Part shown: in pieces, positions 46,001 to 56,771 of the stretch | How the letters are laid out: each line of letters opens with the position of its first letter | Numbering within the stretch: the first letter of the stretch is position 1 | Assembly (NCBI GenBank): GCA_963210315.1 | Contig: OY723320.1 | Span: 1,674,001-1,738,000, forward strand | DNA: 64,000 nucleotides | Direction: 5' to 3' | DNA from: Rhynchopus euleeides | Lineage: Eukaryota > Euglenozoa > Diplonemea > Diplonemida > Diplonemidae | Translations under genes and position numbers: made by a program | Notes under the pieces: generated by a model | The model's database searches: none | The model's input: only the letters and a program-made list of their open reading frames with translations | What the model was told of the DNA's origin: nothing

Positions 46001-46689
46001 GCTGACGGAGCTCTCGGGCGCCATCCTGAAGGTGCACCCCAACCTGTGCATGTTCCTCGCCGCGTCCGACGCGAAGGGCAAGGGCATTGCCATGTGCTTC
46101 GTGCCCAAGGGTTCGGTATGCCTGGGGCACAGTTTTTCCGACGCAGTCCCCGACACGCTTCTCAAGGAGCACCGCAGCACGCCTTCAATTAGCCCCCACA
46201 CCAGCACACCACACTGGGTGGCGCTCAGCGAAAACATCAGTTCCTGGCCTGTGTTCTTCCCACAGGTGCCGGACCCAAGGGGTGTCTGCCAGATCGCGAG
46301 GAGGTGCGACGATTTGTTTCTTTTGGTAGAACGCGCAAATCACCCGCTCGAGCGAGAAGTGTGTTACGCCTTTAAAAAAAAGGACCTGTGGCAGCAAAGC
46401 GGGCGTGTTTTTTCTCTGCATCATTTGCTTCTCTGCCTTTGTCGGTTTGCACAAAACAAACACATTTCATCCCCCGGATCCTTTATTGCTGAGCCCACTT
46501 CCCGCCACCACCACCACCACCACCACCACCACCACCACCCACACACAGGGCAAGTCTGCCAAGGAGTGGATCCAGGCGGCCTGCGTGAAGGGCGGCGGCT
46601 CCCAGGAGAGGGCCCAGACGGGTTACAAGGCGGCTGACGAGGCGTCCATCCTGGAGAAGGCAAAGGAGTGGATCGCCAAGAGCCAGTAG
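43094..46689 (+). CDS. AARS: Alanyl-tRNA synthetase, three exons
   Basis: Exons 43094-45562, 45681-46115 and 46549-46689 (all phase 0, donors GTATG) give 1,014 residues, close to the eukaryotic cytosolic enzyme. It charges tRNA-Ala with alanine using ATP. The class II catalytic domain is at residues about 40-290 (LLFTNAGMNQYKALFLG, HHTFFEMLGNWSFGDYFK, MGDTGPCGPASEIHYD, GLGLERITSVMQG). The editing domain carries the zinc site H659-TGT-H663 (HTGTHELNHSL) and C784-GGT-H788 (CGGTHL), which clears mis-charged Ser/Gly. The C-terminal part has a coiled-coil (KKLDELL to KKQLTQKLKKEAQEKGE) and a C-Ala domain ending WIAKSQ. The start ATG was chosen because similarity begins within 45 codons and the upstream frame is inside a transposon end. 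No targeting peptide is obvious. Confidence 0.95.
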
Positions 46690-48301
46690 GAATCAATGAA
46701 GAGGACCAGGGTGCACGCGAGGGACGGGCTGCGCCTTCGGGAGTATTCCTGAATCATCCCACCCCCCGCCCCCCACCCCTCTCTCTCTTCTCCCTTCTCA
46801 CCGCCCCCCCCGGCCCAGGAAGCTACATATATATCCCCAAAAAAAAAAGCACTTCTGAAATTGGGAGATCGCGACAAAAAAGAAAAAATAGCCCCCAAAA
46901 GGCACAACCCCCACACGCTTTGCTTCCGACACACACACACAGGGGGGGGTGGGGAGGGGCTCCCCCCTTCTTCCCCCCTCGCCCTCCTCCCTACCCCACC
47001 CCCTCTGAGCTAGCTTGTATCCCGCTCCCACACCCCCCCGCTGCTCTTTCGATCTCCCTCGGCCTGTTGTAGCCTGCGCGCAACAAGGCCTAAGGTCTGA
47101 GGTTGTGAGGGTGGGGGGGGAAACTGGGGAACGGGTGAGGGGGTGGGGGGGGGAGGGAAGTCGTAGAGGGTGAAGGGGTAGGTGTTGGGGTGTGGGGGAG
47201 GGGACATGCTGCTATTTTCTGTTGTTGCTGCTGTGTGTTGGGGGTGGGGTGCTGTGGGTAATGGAGGGAGGGGAAAAGGGGGCGTGATTTATTTTCTGGC
47301 TTGGGGGGTTTTTTTTTGATCATTGCTTGCTATATATAATTATGTTATGACGGAGGGGGCCTTCGCTACCGGGTTTGCGGGTTTGCAGAGAAAAAGTGAG
47401 CTACAGCCCACTTCCCCTCACTGACTGACGAGCTGTGACTGGTAGCGAGGGCCCCCGGAGGGTTGGTTTAAGTAATGCACGGGGGGATATTTTTTGGAGG
47501 AATTACCGGGTATGCTATTTAGATGACATTGTTGCGCAGGGAGGGAGGGAGGGGGGTTTTTTTCATCCACGACGCGGTGTCTTCGGGTCCGGGGGGGGGG
47601 GGGGGCTGCACATCCCGCTCGTCCGCCTGGGTACCCGGAGACCGCGTCGTTGTGTTGTGAGAGAAGAGCGTGTCACCTTTTCTCTTTTTTTTCCCGCTTG
47701 CTCAATGGGAAGGTGCTGCCTTGCTCTTTGTTGCAACGACGAGATAAAAATTGAGGGCCACACACCGGTGGCAACAGCAATACAATTCCACCCCCTCCCC
47801 TCCCCCCCCCCCTCCCTTTTTCTCCCCCCCGCATCTGTTCTGCTGCCGACCTTCTTCCGACACCCCCCTCCCCCGTTTCCCCATCTCTTCAAACGAGTCG
47901 GCCCCCCTCCCCCCTCGATGTCTCCCCCAGCCTGGGCCATGCAATGAACGGTGCACAAACATGCTCATCATATCGTGGGATTTGTGCCTTCTTGTTGTAT
48001 TTTATTTTTTGCCCAAACCCTCCTTCTTTTTTTTATGGCGCACAGACAAAGGACAAAACATGATGCGATGGGGGGGGGAGGGGGGGCGAAAAGAGCCTGG
48101 CCTCCCCCCCCCTTTTGTTTTTGCGGCAAAACCCGGTTTCGGAGGGGTTTGCAGCCAGGCTGATAGAGGGTGGAGCAACACCCTCTCTCTCACACACCTT
48201 TCTGTGTATCTCCTAAGCCCCGATCCGACGTTTGAGCAACCGAAGTTTGTGTGATGTGCCCTTGTCTGTGTGTGTCGGGGGGTGAGGTGGCGGCAGGTAT
48301 T

Positions 48302-48342
<41 letters not shown>

Positions 48343-49126
48343 GGTTTAGGCGCAGTACGGTTCGGGTGGGGGGTTTTTTTCTTTAAATTTATGTTCTGGC
48401 CATCAGAGTTCACTCTCGGTGACCGTGGGTGGGGGGGGGGGGGAAGTGGGCGCGCGCGCTTCAGCCAACACCTTTATTGTGTACACCGCACCCCTGTCTG
48501 ATGAAGTGGTGTGAGTGTCGGGTTGGGGGGGGGGGGGTGGGGTGGGTGGGGGGGGGAGTTCGCAAAGCTCCAGAATTGCAGACAGAGGGCGATGCTGATC
48601 TTTGTCAAAAGCAAACAAGAAAATGGAAAACAAAAAACGAGCAAAGTGTGGTATGTCGTATCGTGTCACATCAGGTGCAGCAGGTGCCTCTGTGTGCTCG
48701 GCACGGCTTCAAAAGAGATTCACGCGTGTCAGCCATAGAGGGAAGCGGCATAATCACGTGGTGTCCAGACACGGGGGAACCGCGGGGGGGGGGGGGGCAA
48801 CGCAGCAGAGAAAATCATGCAGAACACGTCTGCGCTGTTTAGCTGTTTCCCTCTTCTATTTTGTGACACCCGGCTGGGTCAGCCCAACCCATGGTGAGTT
48901 GGCTTTCACGCGGGAGTGATGGGACGACGGCGATCAAAACGTGGAAAATGCCCGTCTGTTGTCTGTTCGGCTGGAGGAACGCCCCACTTTGCACAGCAGT
49001 GCGTATATTTCGCTTGAGAGCTGCGTGTCGCCCACCCCACTCCTGCCACCTCCGCCACACACACCCATGCATCCACCCACCCCACCCTGCAGGTTGCCCT
49101 GGTCTTCAGCAGCACACAGAGAGACA
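46690..49126. other. Intergenic, simple-sequence rich, with one fold-back element
   Basis: This 2.4-kb region has many poly-G/C runs (47115-47150, 47590-47605, 48430-48445, 48520-48560, 48785-48800) and a long CT array near 48305-48340. The only structured unit is the fold-back element at 47355-47456. No gene is recognised. Confidence 0.55.
47355..47456 (-). repeat. Fold-back element FB1
   Basis: The ends GGGGGCCTTCGCTACC and GGTAGCGAGGGCCCCC form an inverted repeat around about 70 bp that includes CACTTCCCCTCACTGACTGA and CGAGCTGTGACTGG. GGA occurs directly on both sides. Same family as 50306-50410, 54570-54632 and 56782-56892. Confidence 0.75.
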
Positions 49127-49927
49127 ATGGGATGCTGCGAGAGCACGCCGAAGGCGCCGGAGATGATTATGCCTGACCCGTCAGGCCCGTCGGAGTTCCA
49201 CGTGAAGCGCTCCGGCACTTTTGGCGACAACTTCAAAGTGAAAGACGCCCAGGGGCACGACTGGCTGTTTATGGACAACACCGCAGGTGTGCAGGGTATG
49301 AGCGACGGGAAGCTGGCACTCGAGAACTACGTCCGCCAGGAGGGTTCGAAGAAGGGGGAGCGCCTCGCGTTTCTCGAGATCGACTGCGACATCAAGGCAG
49401 GGTCGAAGAAGGAGATCGAAGAGGACAGCGACTCGGACTCCGACGAGGAGGAGACGGAGTATGAGGTGAAGCTGAAGTGGAAGGTCAAGCGCGACATCAA
49501 GATTAAGAGCAGGTCGGGGGAAACCGTCGCCACACTCAAGTCGAAGATCTCCGGAAAATCCAAGGCGGAGCACAAGGTGAAGGAGGAGGATGGCCGCACT
49601 GACGAGGACACCGAGGTCTCGACGAAGATCAAGAAGGTGGAGTACACCCTCAAGTTCGGCGAGGAGGTGGAGATCGACACGAAGCACGGCAAGTGGGACG
49701 ACGAGGACCGGAAGTGGGACTGCTCCGTATTCTTCGCAGAGTACGACGACCGCAAGGGCAAGGATGTGACCATCATCAAGACGAAGGAAGGCCACGACCC
49801 TGCCGTCGCGCTGCTTGCCGGGTTCGCGGTGTCCAACTTCTCCCACCCCGCCACCACCGCGAGCTGCATGGAGGCGCGTGCCGTCAGCCAAGCCAAGGGT
49901 CTGGCGAGGAAGGACCAGAACCACTGA
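49127..49927 (+). CDS. LURP-one/tubby-like protein with dual-acylation N-terminus
   Basis: 266 residues from ATG 49127. The N-terminus MGCCES fits N-myristoylation at Gly2 and palmitoylation at Cys3/Cys4, so membrane attachment is likely. Residues about 22-55 (FHVKRSGTFGDNFKVKDAQG, then WLFMDNTAG) and later beta-strand-like segments (YEVKLKWKVKRDIKIKSRSG, VEYTLKFGEEVEIDTKHGKW) resemble the LURP-one/tubby C-terminal-like fold, known from phospholipid scramblase relatives. An acidic run (EEDSDSDSDEEETEYE, near 105-120) interrupts the domain. The gene is unspliced. Function is not known beyond probable membrane association; the family call is from fold-like pattern and is moderate. Confidence 0.55.
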   Translation: MGCCESTPKAPEMIMPDPSGPSEFHVKRSGTFGDNFKVKDAQGHDWLFMDNTAGVQGMSDGKLALENYVRQEGSKKGERLAFLEIDCDIKAGSKKEIEEDSDSDSDEEETEYEVKLKWKVKRDIKIKSRSGETVATLKSKISGKSKAEHKVKEEDGRTDEDTEVSTKIKKVEYTLKFGEEVEIDTKHGKWDDEDRKWDCSVFFAEYDDRKGKDVTIIKTKEGHDPAVALLAGFAVSNFSHPATTASCMEARAVSQAKGLARKDQNH

Positions 49928-51669
49928 GCAACACATGACTTTGAAAAAGATTTTGCCGGCACCTCTCCATGGCAGCAGCAGAAGAGGGCGGGGAGGGGGG
50001 GGGGGTGACCTAGGCTAGGGGGGGGGTGTTGCCGGCTTCCTGCAGTGGGGCGGGGGTGTTCGACTCGTTGCTCGCTGTTCTCTGGCCACCCTATTGCAAC
50101 GGGGAGGGGGGGGGGGAGGTCAGCAAAGCCCCTGCATGGGTTTGGCAGAACCTACTCTTTTTCTTCGTCACATCCACACGCACGCAGGTTGTATTTCCCC
50201 CCGTTCACTTCTGTGGAGGTTCTGGAAGGGCTGTTTTACTGCCGCATGTTAGAGCACTCCTAACTCAGACTGTGACAGTGTGTGCGCACAACGAAAAGTA
50301 GCCTTGGGGGGCGCCCCCGCTACCAGTCACAGCTCGTCAGTCAGTGAGGGAAGTGGGCCGTGTCCCATGGCCACTTCTTCTCACTCAGCCACACCTGGTA
50401 GCGAGCGGGACCTTGGATCTGCATTTGTTCTTGCAGTTGCTAGAGCAGTGTGTATGCTCTAAGAATAGCGGAACAAAGCTATGACGATTTCCACAAGGTT
50501 TAGAAGATTCCTGACTCCGACTTTTGGAATTTCGCGCTAACAAGCCTGATATTTCAGGACACTTCCACGAGTCTTCGAGATGGGCGGAAGGGTGTCACTT
50601 GCTTTGCGCTTGAGCTTCTCACCGCACAGGCACCAACCTCCAGCAGGAAAGTGTCGTTGTGGAAGCGTCAAACGCGCAAATTTGTTTACAGTAACAAAAA
50701 AACGACACAACGGGAAGCAGCAGTGCAGAACGAGCGCAGTGACACTTTCCGTCATTTCTTTGCTTTTTTACATTCCTCTCTCTGCATGGTACAGATAGGT
50801 GCCGCAGTGTGATAGGCTGGGCTTGGGAGGGAGCTTCTCTTGTTCTGCATCACAGTGCGGGCCACCTGCCCACCGCACCCCCTTTGGGTCCTGCTTGGCG
50901 CCGCCCCCTCCCGGTGCTGTTTCGTGTGCTTTGTGCGAAATCCTTTTCTCTTTTCAGCACATTTCATGATGCGTCGGGTGCAGAGGTGCTTCCGACGACC
51001 GCTGCCCTTCTCTTGTGTGACTCGCTCATTTTGTGTTCGCATGCACGCGTCACATCTCAGTCAAGGCAGCAGGCTCGTTAGGTCGCGGAAGTGCCAAACG
51101 CATCGACAGTGAGAGTCGCTGTCGAACGGTTCGTTCAAACAAAGAGTGCAACGCCACGATATTAGAAGATCGTGCACAGTCCGGATATGGTCGGTGGTCT
51201 GTGTTGTGTGTGTTGTGTCGACAGCCTTCAAAGCCTTCATGTGCCTTCCCTCGCTATCCTGAAGGCGTCTTCGGTGTCTCCCTACTCGTGGGCAGGCCTG
51301 GTTCCAACGTGTGCCGCGTCGGTGTGCACGTGTGCCTCATCTCGCCTCTGTGCTGTGCTCTCGGGTGCCAGCATCAGGGGGAAGCATGCAGGGTGCCAGG
51401 CGGCGATGTGTAGCACTGCAGCGTGCACCGTTGAATGCACAGCCGCCCCTCTCGCCCCACAGGCCCCACAGCCCATCACTGCCGCGAACCGTCCCACTCG
51501 TTGTCGCATGCCTAAAGACAAGGCCACCACATACAAGGGGCAGATCGAGACGCAGTGCCGTGCGGTACTGGGTCCTCGGCTCAACACATCCCAACATGCT
51601 GTGTGTGTCAGGGTGGGGTGGAATAGACTCACTGTGCCTGCAGGTGAAGAGGAACACAAAACAGAAACT
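49928..51669. other. Intergenic region with fold-back element FB2
   Basis: No convincing coding exon was found in 1.7 kb, although upstream exons of the following WD40 gene cannot be excluded (cctgcag at 51638-51644 could be an acceptor). FB2 lies at 50306-50410. Confidence 0.45.
50306..50410 (+). repeat. Fold-back element FB2
   Basis: Starts GGGGGGCGCCCCCGCTACCA, then GTCACAGCTCGTCAGTCAGT, and ends CTGGTAGCGAGCGGGA. CCTT flanks both ends. Orientation opposite to FB1. Confidence 0.7.
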
Positions 51670-52800
51670 ATGGATGTGTCTGTCCGTCACACCGGGACGG
51701 GGCACAGCTGTGTCGTCGGTGTTCCGGAAGGCGGAACCGTGGTCGGGCTGAAGGCGGATGCGCTCAACGAGATGCACCCGGGTTCTATCAACAACGCAGC
51801 CCGTCAGGCTGAATACGTGTCAGCACACATCGAAGGGTGTGAGGAGGAGCTGGACGACGCACAGCGTGTTGCCGACACGGGTCTGGAGGACGGGGGTGCT
51901 GTCCAGCTCGTCCCACGCTGGCCCATCGTCAAGGTCCCCGCAGTCTACTCATCGACGCATGGTGGTGAGATCAAACACATCACACTGTCGAGGTGTGGGA
52001 CGCTGTGTGCTGTGGGTTACCACAACGGACGCATCACTGTGTTTGACATCAGCACCGCTGCTGTGGTGGCGGACTTAACACACGGCAACGAGGACATCAA
52101 TTGCACAGCGTTCTCTCTCTGTGGGACGTGGTTGGCAACGTGCTCGCGGGACGGCACCATCTGCGTGTGGCTGACATCAACCTGGGCGGAGGTGTGCATG
52201 CTGGACCACAACACCACTGTGGTATGGAGCGCAGCGTGGTCACACTGCGGACGTCTGGTGTCCGGAGACTGTGAAGGCAAAGTGCGTGTGTGGGACTTGA
52301 AGGGCACGCCGAGCGCCACAGTGCTGGAGGGTCACATCGGGCCTATTTTCAGCGTTGCTGTATCGGTGACGAGCATCTTCAGCGGTCCGTGGGACAAGAA
52401 CATCCGTGTGTGGGACATCAGGACCCTCGCACACACACACACCCTGGATGGGCACACTGCTCCGGTCGGTGGTATCGCCCTGACTCGGGACGAGCAGCAC
52501 CTGGTGTCGTGCTCTCAGGACAAGTCATTCAAGGTGTGGTGCACAACCACCCTCAGCTGCCTGCGTACGATGCAGCTGGCCGGCTCTCCCGCTTCACTTT
52601 CTGTGTCACAGCCAGGTGATGTTGTTGCAGTGAACAGCAGCTCCGCCACTACTCTGCACCGCCTCAGCACAGGCGAGTGTCTGGGCAAGGTGGACTCACA
52701 GGGTTATGGTGTTGCGCTCAGCCTCTGCGGGAGGTGGGTCTTCACATCACCGAGCGGCGCTGCGGTCAGTGTGCGTGCTGTGTCTTCCGTTTCACCGTGA
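51670..52800 (+). CDS. Ubiquitin-like domain plus WD40 repeat protein, copy a
   Basis: 376 residues from ATG 51670 (MDVSVRHTGTGHSC). The first about 85 residues fit a ubiquitin-like fold: VVGVPEGGTVVGLKADALNE ... EEELDDAQRVADTGLEDGGA, ending VQLVP. Then come about seven WD-type blades: ITLSRCGTLCAVGYHNGRIT, FSLCGTWLATCSRDGTICVW, HCGRLVSGDCEGKVRVWDLK, VTSIFSGPWDKNIRVWDI, DEQHLVSCSQDKSFKVW and others. Such a protein would be a cytosolic or nuclear scaffold; no enzyme activity is implied. The start matches the conserved start of the downstream paralogue; an upstream exon or the in-frame extension cannot be ruled out. Confidence 0.7.
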   Translation: MDVSVRHTGTGHSCVVGVPEGGTVVGLKADALNEMHPGSINNAARQAEYVSAHIEGCEEELDDAQRVADTGLEDGGAVQLVPRWPIVKVPAVYSSTHGGEIKHITLSRCGTLCAVGYHNGRITVFDISTAAVVADLTHGNEDINCTAFSLCGTWLATCSRDGTICVWLTSTWAEVCMLDHNTTVVWSAAWSHCGRLVSGDCEGKVRVWDLKGTPSATVLEGHIGPIFSVAVSVTSIFSGPWDKNIRVWDIRTLAHTHTLDGHTAPVGGIALTRDEQHLVSCSQDKSFKVWCTTTLSCLRTMQLAGSPASLSVSQPGDVVAVNSSSATTLHRLSTGECLGKVDSQGYGVALSLCGRWVFTSPSGAAVSVRAVSSVSP

Positions 52801-52913
52801 GTGCAGTGTCTCAGAACCCCTGTTCCCTGCCTTGCGCGCTTGCCTCTTGTGTCGACACACTCAGTGTGGGAGGAATGGAAGCGCCAATGCATCAACATAT
52901 ATAGGGGGTCTTC

Positions 52914-53011
52914 GCTACGGGGTGATCGTCAGTGCATTTTGGTGCATTTCCTGTTGAATTGGCTGAAAACTGACGAAGTTTGTCGAAGTTTGTCGACCAG
53001 CAAAGACCCCC
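52914..53011. repeat. Fold-back unit FB5 (related ends)
   Basis: GGGGGTCTTCGCTACGG at the left and AGCAAAGACCCCC at the right make a short imperfect hairpin of about 98 bp, starting 113 bp after the stop of WD40 copy a. The ends resemble the FB family but the inside differs. Confidence 0.5.
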
Positions 53012-54569
53012 ATACGAAATCAGTGCCAGACGGGATCCCCACTCACCTTCACACAACAAGTGAGGGGGTGTAAAATGGAACGCATCAGAATCATGTATCT
53101 CTCAGCGGGTATGAGAACAGGCAGAGGTTGTAGAAACGCACACATCTCGATCTGTTCTGACGTGAGATGTGGCTCTGCAGTGCAGCACTTCCGAGTGACT
53201 CCTTGCTGCTTGACAATATACGGACCTGCTTGCCTTGTGTTCCATTTCCTCCTTCATCGCAACGGTTGCACGGTAGCAGAAGACAAGTCGTTCAACTCGT
53301 TGGGTGCCTTCACTCAATCGTGCAGAGAAAGGCGACTCGCCTCACAAAAGGGCGGGAGAAACTGACACGGTTTGAAATCGTTCGAACCTGTCAGAAGCCA
53401 GCCAAATATTCCACCTTCCACTGCTATTCATCTTCCCCTTTGATGTGTTCTGTTCTTTTTACCGTACATGCAGGAATCGCAATCGCGTAAGTGTTCTTCT
53501 GACGACCCTGCTTCTTTGTGATGATTAATCGTGACGGGAGCTGCAGGGTCGTTGCCATCATTCTTGTTTGGGCCGTGCCCCTCTCTCCCCCCTGCAAGGC
53601 CACGGTGCACCTCCTGGCAGCCACCACACAGGACTATGAAAGAGGGGATTGTGCCCACCTGTGTTGTAGAAGACTTGGTCTTGTGTTGCACTGTCAAAAC
53701 ACACTGCGCGTGCCGCCCGCTCCCACTGCCTCCCCGCTTCTTTTGCTGTGACAGGCAAGCTTGTTTGGGCTCTCGCGCCCCATTCAGGGTTCAGGGTGCC
53801 GAAGAGGTGGTCACATCTCCACATCTGAGCCCCCGGAGTGGGCATCATAGCCCCCCGATCTTGTCGCACTTGGCAACCCCACCCAACCCCACCACACCAC
53901 AAACTCGTTTGAGCACCGTAGGTGCGTAGGGGGGGGGTCGTGAGGTCGACGGGCGATCTGACCTGTCGTGTTTTTCTTTTTACTACCACTTGCAATACGC
54001 AAGGTTGTAAGGGGGGCTGAGGGGAAACACCGCACAAAACTCACAGCAGGATTTGTGTCTCTTTGTTCCCCGCTCCAGCCCCTCCGCCCGCGAACTGATT
54101 TTTTTCAGAACTGATACAACAAGCAGGCCTGGATGACCTGACCTCCCCCTCCCCCTATCTCCTTTGTATCCTCTGACCGAGCAAAATACAGCAGCAGTCT
54201 CTCGAGTCTTCCTTTCAGATGATTTTGCATTGATCGCTTCCACGAGAAAAAACACACACAAACCCCCCCCCCCCCCGCGTGTCGAGTGACCTTCCCTGTC
54301 TGAAGTACAGAAAATGTGTCGGGTTGGGTGGAGCATACACACACACACACATGTTCACACACAACACAGAACAAACCGCACAAACGTGTTCACACATCCG
54401 GTATCCGATGCGAAATACCCGCCGCTCCCCGGGAGCTGTTGGAGCTGCTGCGGGAACCATCTGCTCTTCCGACCCAGCGAGACTCTTGCCGTATTTTCTC
54501 TACGACACGGGGTGTGTTTTACCAAGACTCCCCCCCCACCCCACCCCACCCACCCGGTGAGAGGTGTGA

Positions 54570-54632
54570 CACGCCTCCCCTCCCACTGACTGACGATCGT
54601 GTCTGGCTGTGACCGCGGTAGCGAGGGCCCCC
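54570..54632 (-). repeat. Fold-back element FB3, right half
   Basis: CGCCTCCCCTCCCACTGACT, GACGATCGTGTCTGGCTGTG, then CGGTAGCGAGGGCCCCC match the right part of FB1. The left arm is replaced by a poly-C tract, so this copy is incomplete or degraded. Confidence 0.55.
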
Positions 54633-55577
54633 AAAGACTGATACCAAAAGCTGCAATGATCATGCCGTTGTCTAGTTAGAGGCAGTTGATGGCAAGGTAT
54701 TTGTCCCGACACTGGTCGAGGGAAGGGATTCATAGAACCCCTTCCCTTCCCATTGTCTGTGAGAGTGGCGTCTGGGACTGGCGTATGGTCGCTTGTCTCA
54801 CATCAGTTGATACTCCGGTCACATACCCATTCTCTGCCCATACCCACGAGGTGATCAAGAGGTGGACCCAGTCCTGTTCACGGAAGGCAGGTGGTACTCT
54901 GCCCTCGGTGAACAGAACCCCACGGCAAGGGCCCGACATGTAAGGTATATACGAGGTTCGCCCGTTCGACAGACACGCCCATTGTTTTGTGTTAGTCGAT
55001 GGGCACCGGGAGGCGTGCAAAATGTAGCATATTGTGCGAGCGTAGCGAGCCACGGTAGCGCTTAGCGATTTTTGGCGGGTTCAATTCGATACCGTTTTAA
55101 ATAAGTCGTTTTCTTTAAGTCGGCGCGGCTGAAACCGTCTTAAATAAAAACGACTTAAGCGACGTTCTTACTGTAAGTATACCCCAGAGCCTGGGGGGGG
55201 GGGGGTTATAGACGAGGCCATATGTTGCGAACAGCCTGTGTTGCATCGCACATCGCAGTGTGTCGAGGTGTGGCAGGCATCCCCCAGCCCTCGCCCCATG
55301 TGTGGAGGCCTCGCCCCCTCGCAGCTCGCAGAGACTGGACAGCAAGTGTGCGCTCAACAGAACGTAGTCCTGTTTCCCACAGTTGCTGGACAGGGTGTCT
55401 ACAATCCGCGATGCGATGCGACACGATGGCCCCAACCAAACTCTCTCACATTGATGGATTCCGAGAGGGGGATGTTGGCAGTTTCCTCACCTCACAAGGC
55501 GCACAAACACACAGCCACACCCTCCAGGAAGGCTTTGCCAGATGTTTCCGTGCAAGGTCGGGTGCGAAGACAACAAC

Positions 55578-56771
55578 ATGGATGTGTGTGTCCGTCACAC
55601 CGGGACCGGTGACAGCTGTGTCGTCGGTGTTCCAGAAGGGGGGACCGTGGTCGGGCTGAAGGCGGATGCGCTCAACGAGATGCACCCGGGTTCTATCAAC
55701 GCAGTCCGTGAGGCTGCATGCGTGACAGCACACATCGAAGGGTGTGAGGAGGAGCTGGACGACGCACAGCGCGTTGCCGACACGGGTCTGGAGGACGGGG
55801 GTGCTGTCCAGCTCGTCCCATGCTGGCCCATCGTCAAGGCTCCCGTAGTCTACTCATCGACGCATGGCGACGAGGCTGGCGGTATGAGACTGTCGAGGTG
55901 TGGGACGCTGTGCGCTGTGGGTTACTTCAACGGACGCATCACTGTGTTTGACACCACCACCGCTGCTGTGGTGGCGGAATTAACACACGGTACCAACTTC
56001 CCAGGGCCTGACAAGAATATAGGTCACACACCATTCTGTTCTCATACAGCGTTCTCTGTCTGTGGGACGTGGCTGGCAACGTGCTCGCAGGACGGCACCA
56101 TCTGCGTGTGGCTGACATCAACCTGGGAGGAGGTATGCAGGCTGGTGGACCAGAGCAACACAGGTGCAGCGTGGTCACACTGCGGACGTCTGGTGTCCAC
56201 AAACACCAAAGGCAACGTGCATGTGTGGGACTTGAAGGGCACACCGAGCGCCACAGTGCTGGAGGGCCGTCACAGCGAGGCTGTTTACAGTCTTGCTGTG
56301 TCGGGCGCGAGGATCTTCAGCGGGTCACAAGACAGCACCATTTACGTGTGGGACATCAGCACCCTCACACACACACACACCCTGGATGAGCACACTGGTG
56401 ATGTGTCCGGCCTCGCCCTGACTCAGGACGAGCAGCACCTGGTGTCGTGCTCTTGGGACTACACTCTCAAGGTGTGGTGCACAGCCTCCCTCAGCTGCCT
56501 GCGTACTGTACATTTGAAGGACCATCCCTCCGCAGTTGCTGTGTCACAGCCAGGCGACGTTGTTGCAGTTGTGTTCCCGAAGACTGATGTCACCGCGCTG
56601 TACCGCCTCAGCACAGGAGAGTGTCTGGGGGAGGTGTACTCACAGGGTTGGGATGGTGTTGGACTCAGCCTCTGCGGGAGGTGGGTCTTCACACTAAGGA
56701 TGAGCACTTCAGTCTCTGTGTGTCCTGTGTCCTCCGTTCCACCAAGAGTGCAGTATCCGAGGAGAAACTAA
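55578..56771 (+). CDS. Ubiquitin-like domain plus WD40 repeat protein, copy b
   Basis: 397 residues from ATG 55578 (MDVCVRHTGTGDSC); an in-frame ATG at 55542 would add 12 residues. It is clearly paralogous to copy a over its whole length: the same ubiquitin-like N-terminus (VVGVPEGGTVVGLKADALNE, LDDAQRVADTGLEDGG) and blades (CGTLCAVGYFNGRITVFD, FSVCGTWLATCSQDGTICVW, DLKGTPSATVLEGRHSEAVY). Around 55990-56050 it has a short in-frame insert (TNFPGPDKNIGHTPFCSH) absent from copy a; the insert is bounded by gt...ag, so it might be a small in-frame intron. The tandem arrangement shows a local duplication. Function unknown. Confidence 0.7.
   Translation: MDVCVRHTGTGDSCVVGVPEGGTVVGLKADALNEMHPGSINAVREAACVTAHIEGCEEELDDAQRVADTGLEDGGAVQLVPCWPIVKAPVVYSSTHGDEAGGMRLSRCGTLCAVGYFNGRITVFDTTTAAVVAELTHGTNFPGPDKNIGHTPFCSHTAFSVCGTWLATCSQDGTICVWLTSTWEEVCRLVDQSNTGAAWSHCGRLVSTNTKGNVHVWDLKGTPSATVLEGRHSEAVYSLAVSGARIFSGSQDSTIYVWDISTLTHTHTLDEHTGDVSGLALTQDEQHLVSCSWDYTLKVWCTASLSCLRTVHLKDHPSAVAVSQPGDVVAVVFPKTDVTALYRLSTGECLGEVYSQGWDGVGLSLCGRWVFTLRMSTSVSVCPVSSVPPRVQYPRRN

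Larger units (their letters stand above)
52801..55577. other. Spacer between the two WD40 paralogues
   Basis: Contains a fold-back-like unit (52914-53011), a relic of the YR-retrotransposon A end in inverted orientation (about 53073-53275, e.g. gttccatttcctccttcatc and gagatgtggctctgcag), and one arm of FB3 (54570-54632). No gene is recognised. Confidence 0.5.

Noticed and set aside
46266-46306. Possible extra AlaRS exon after ttcttcccacag
   Set aside because: Its translation does not resemble AlaRS, and direct joining of 46115 to 46549 keeps the phase and the C-Ala domain.
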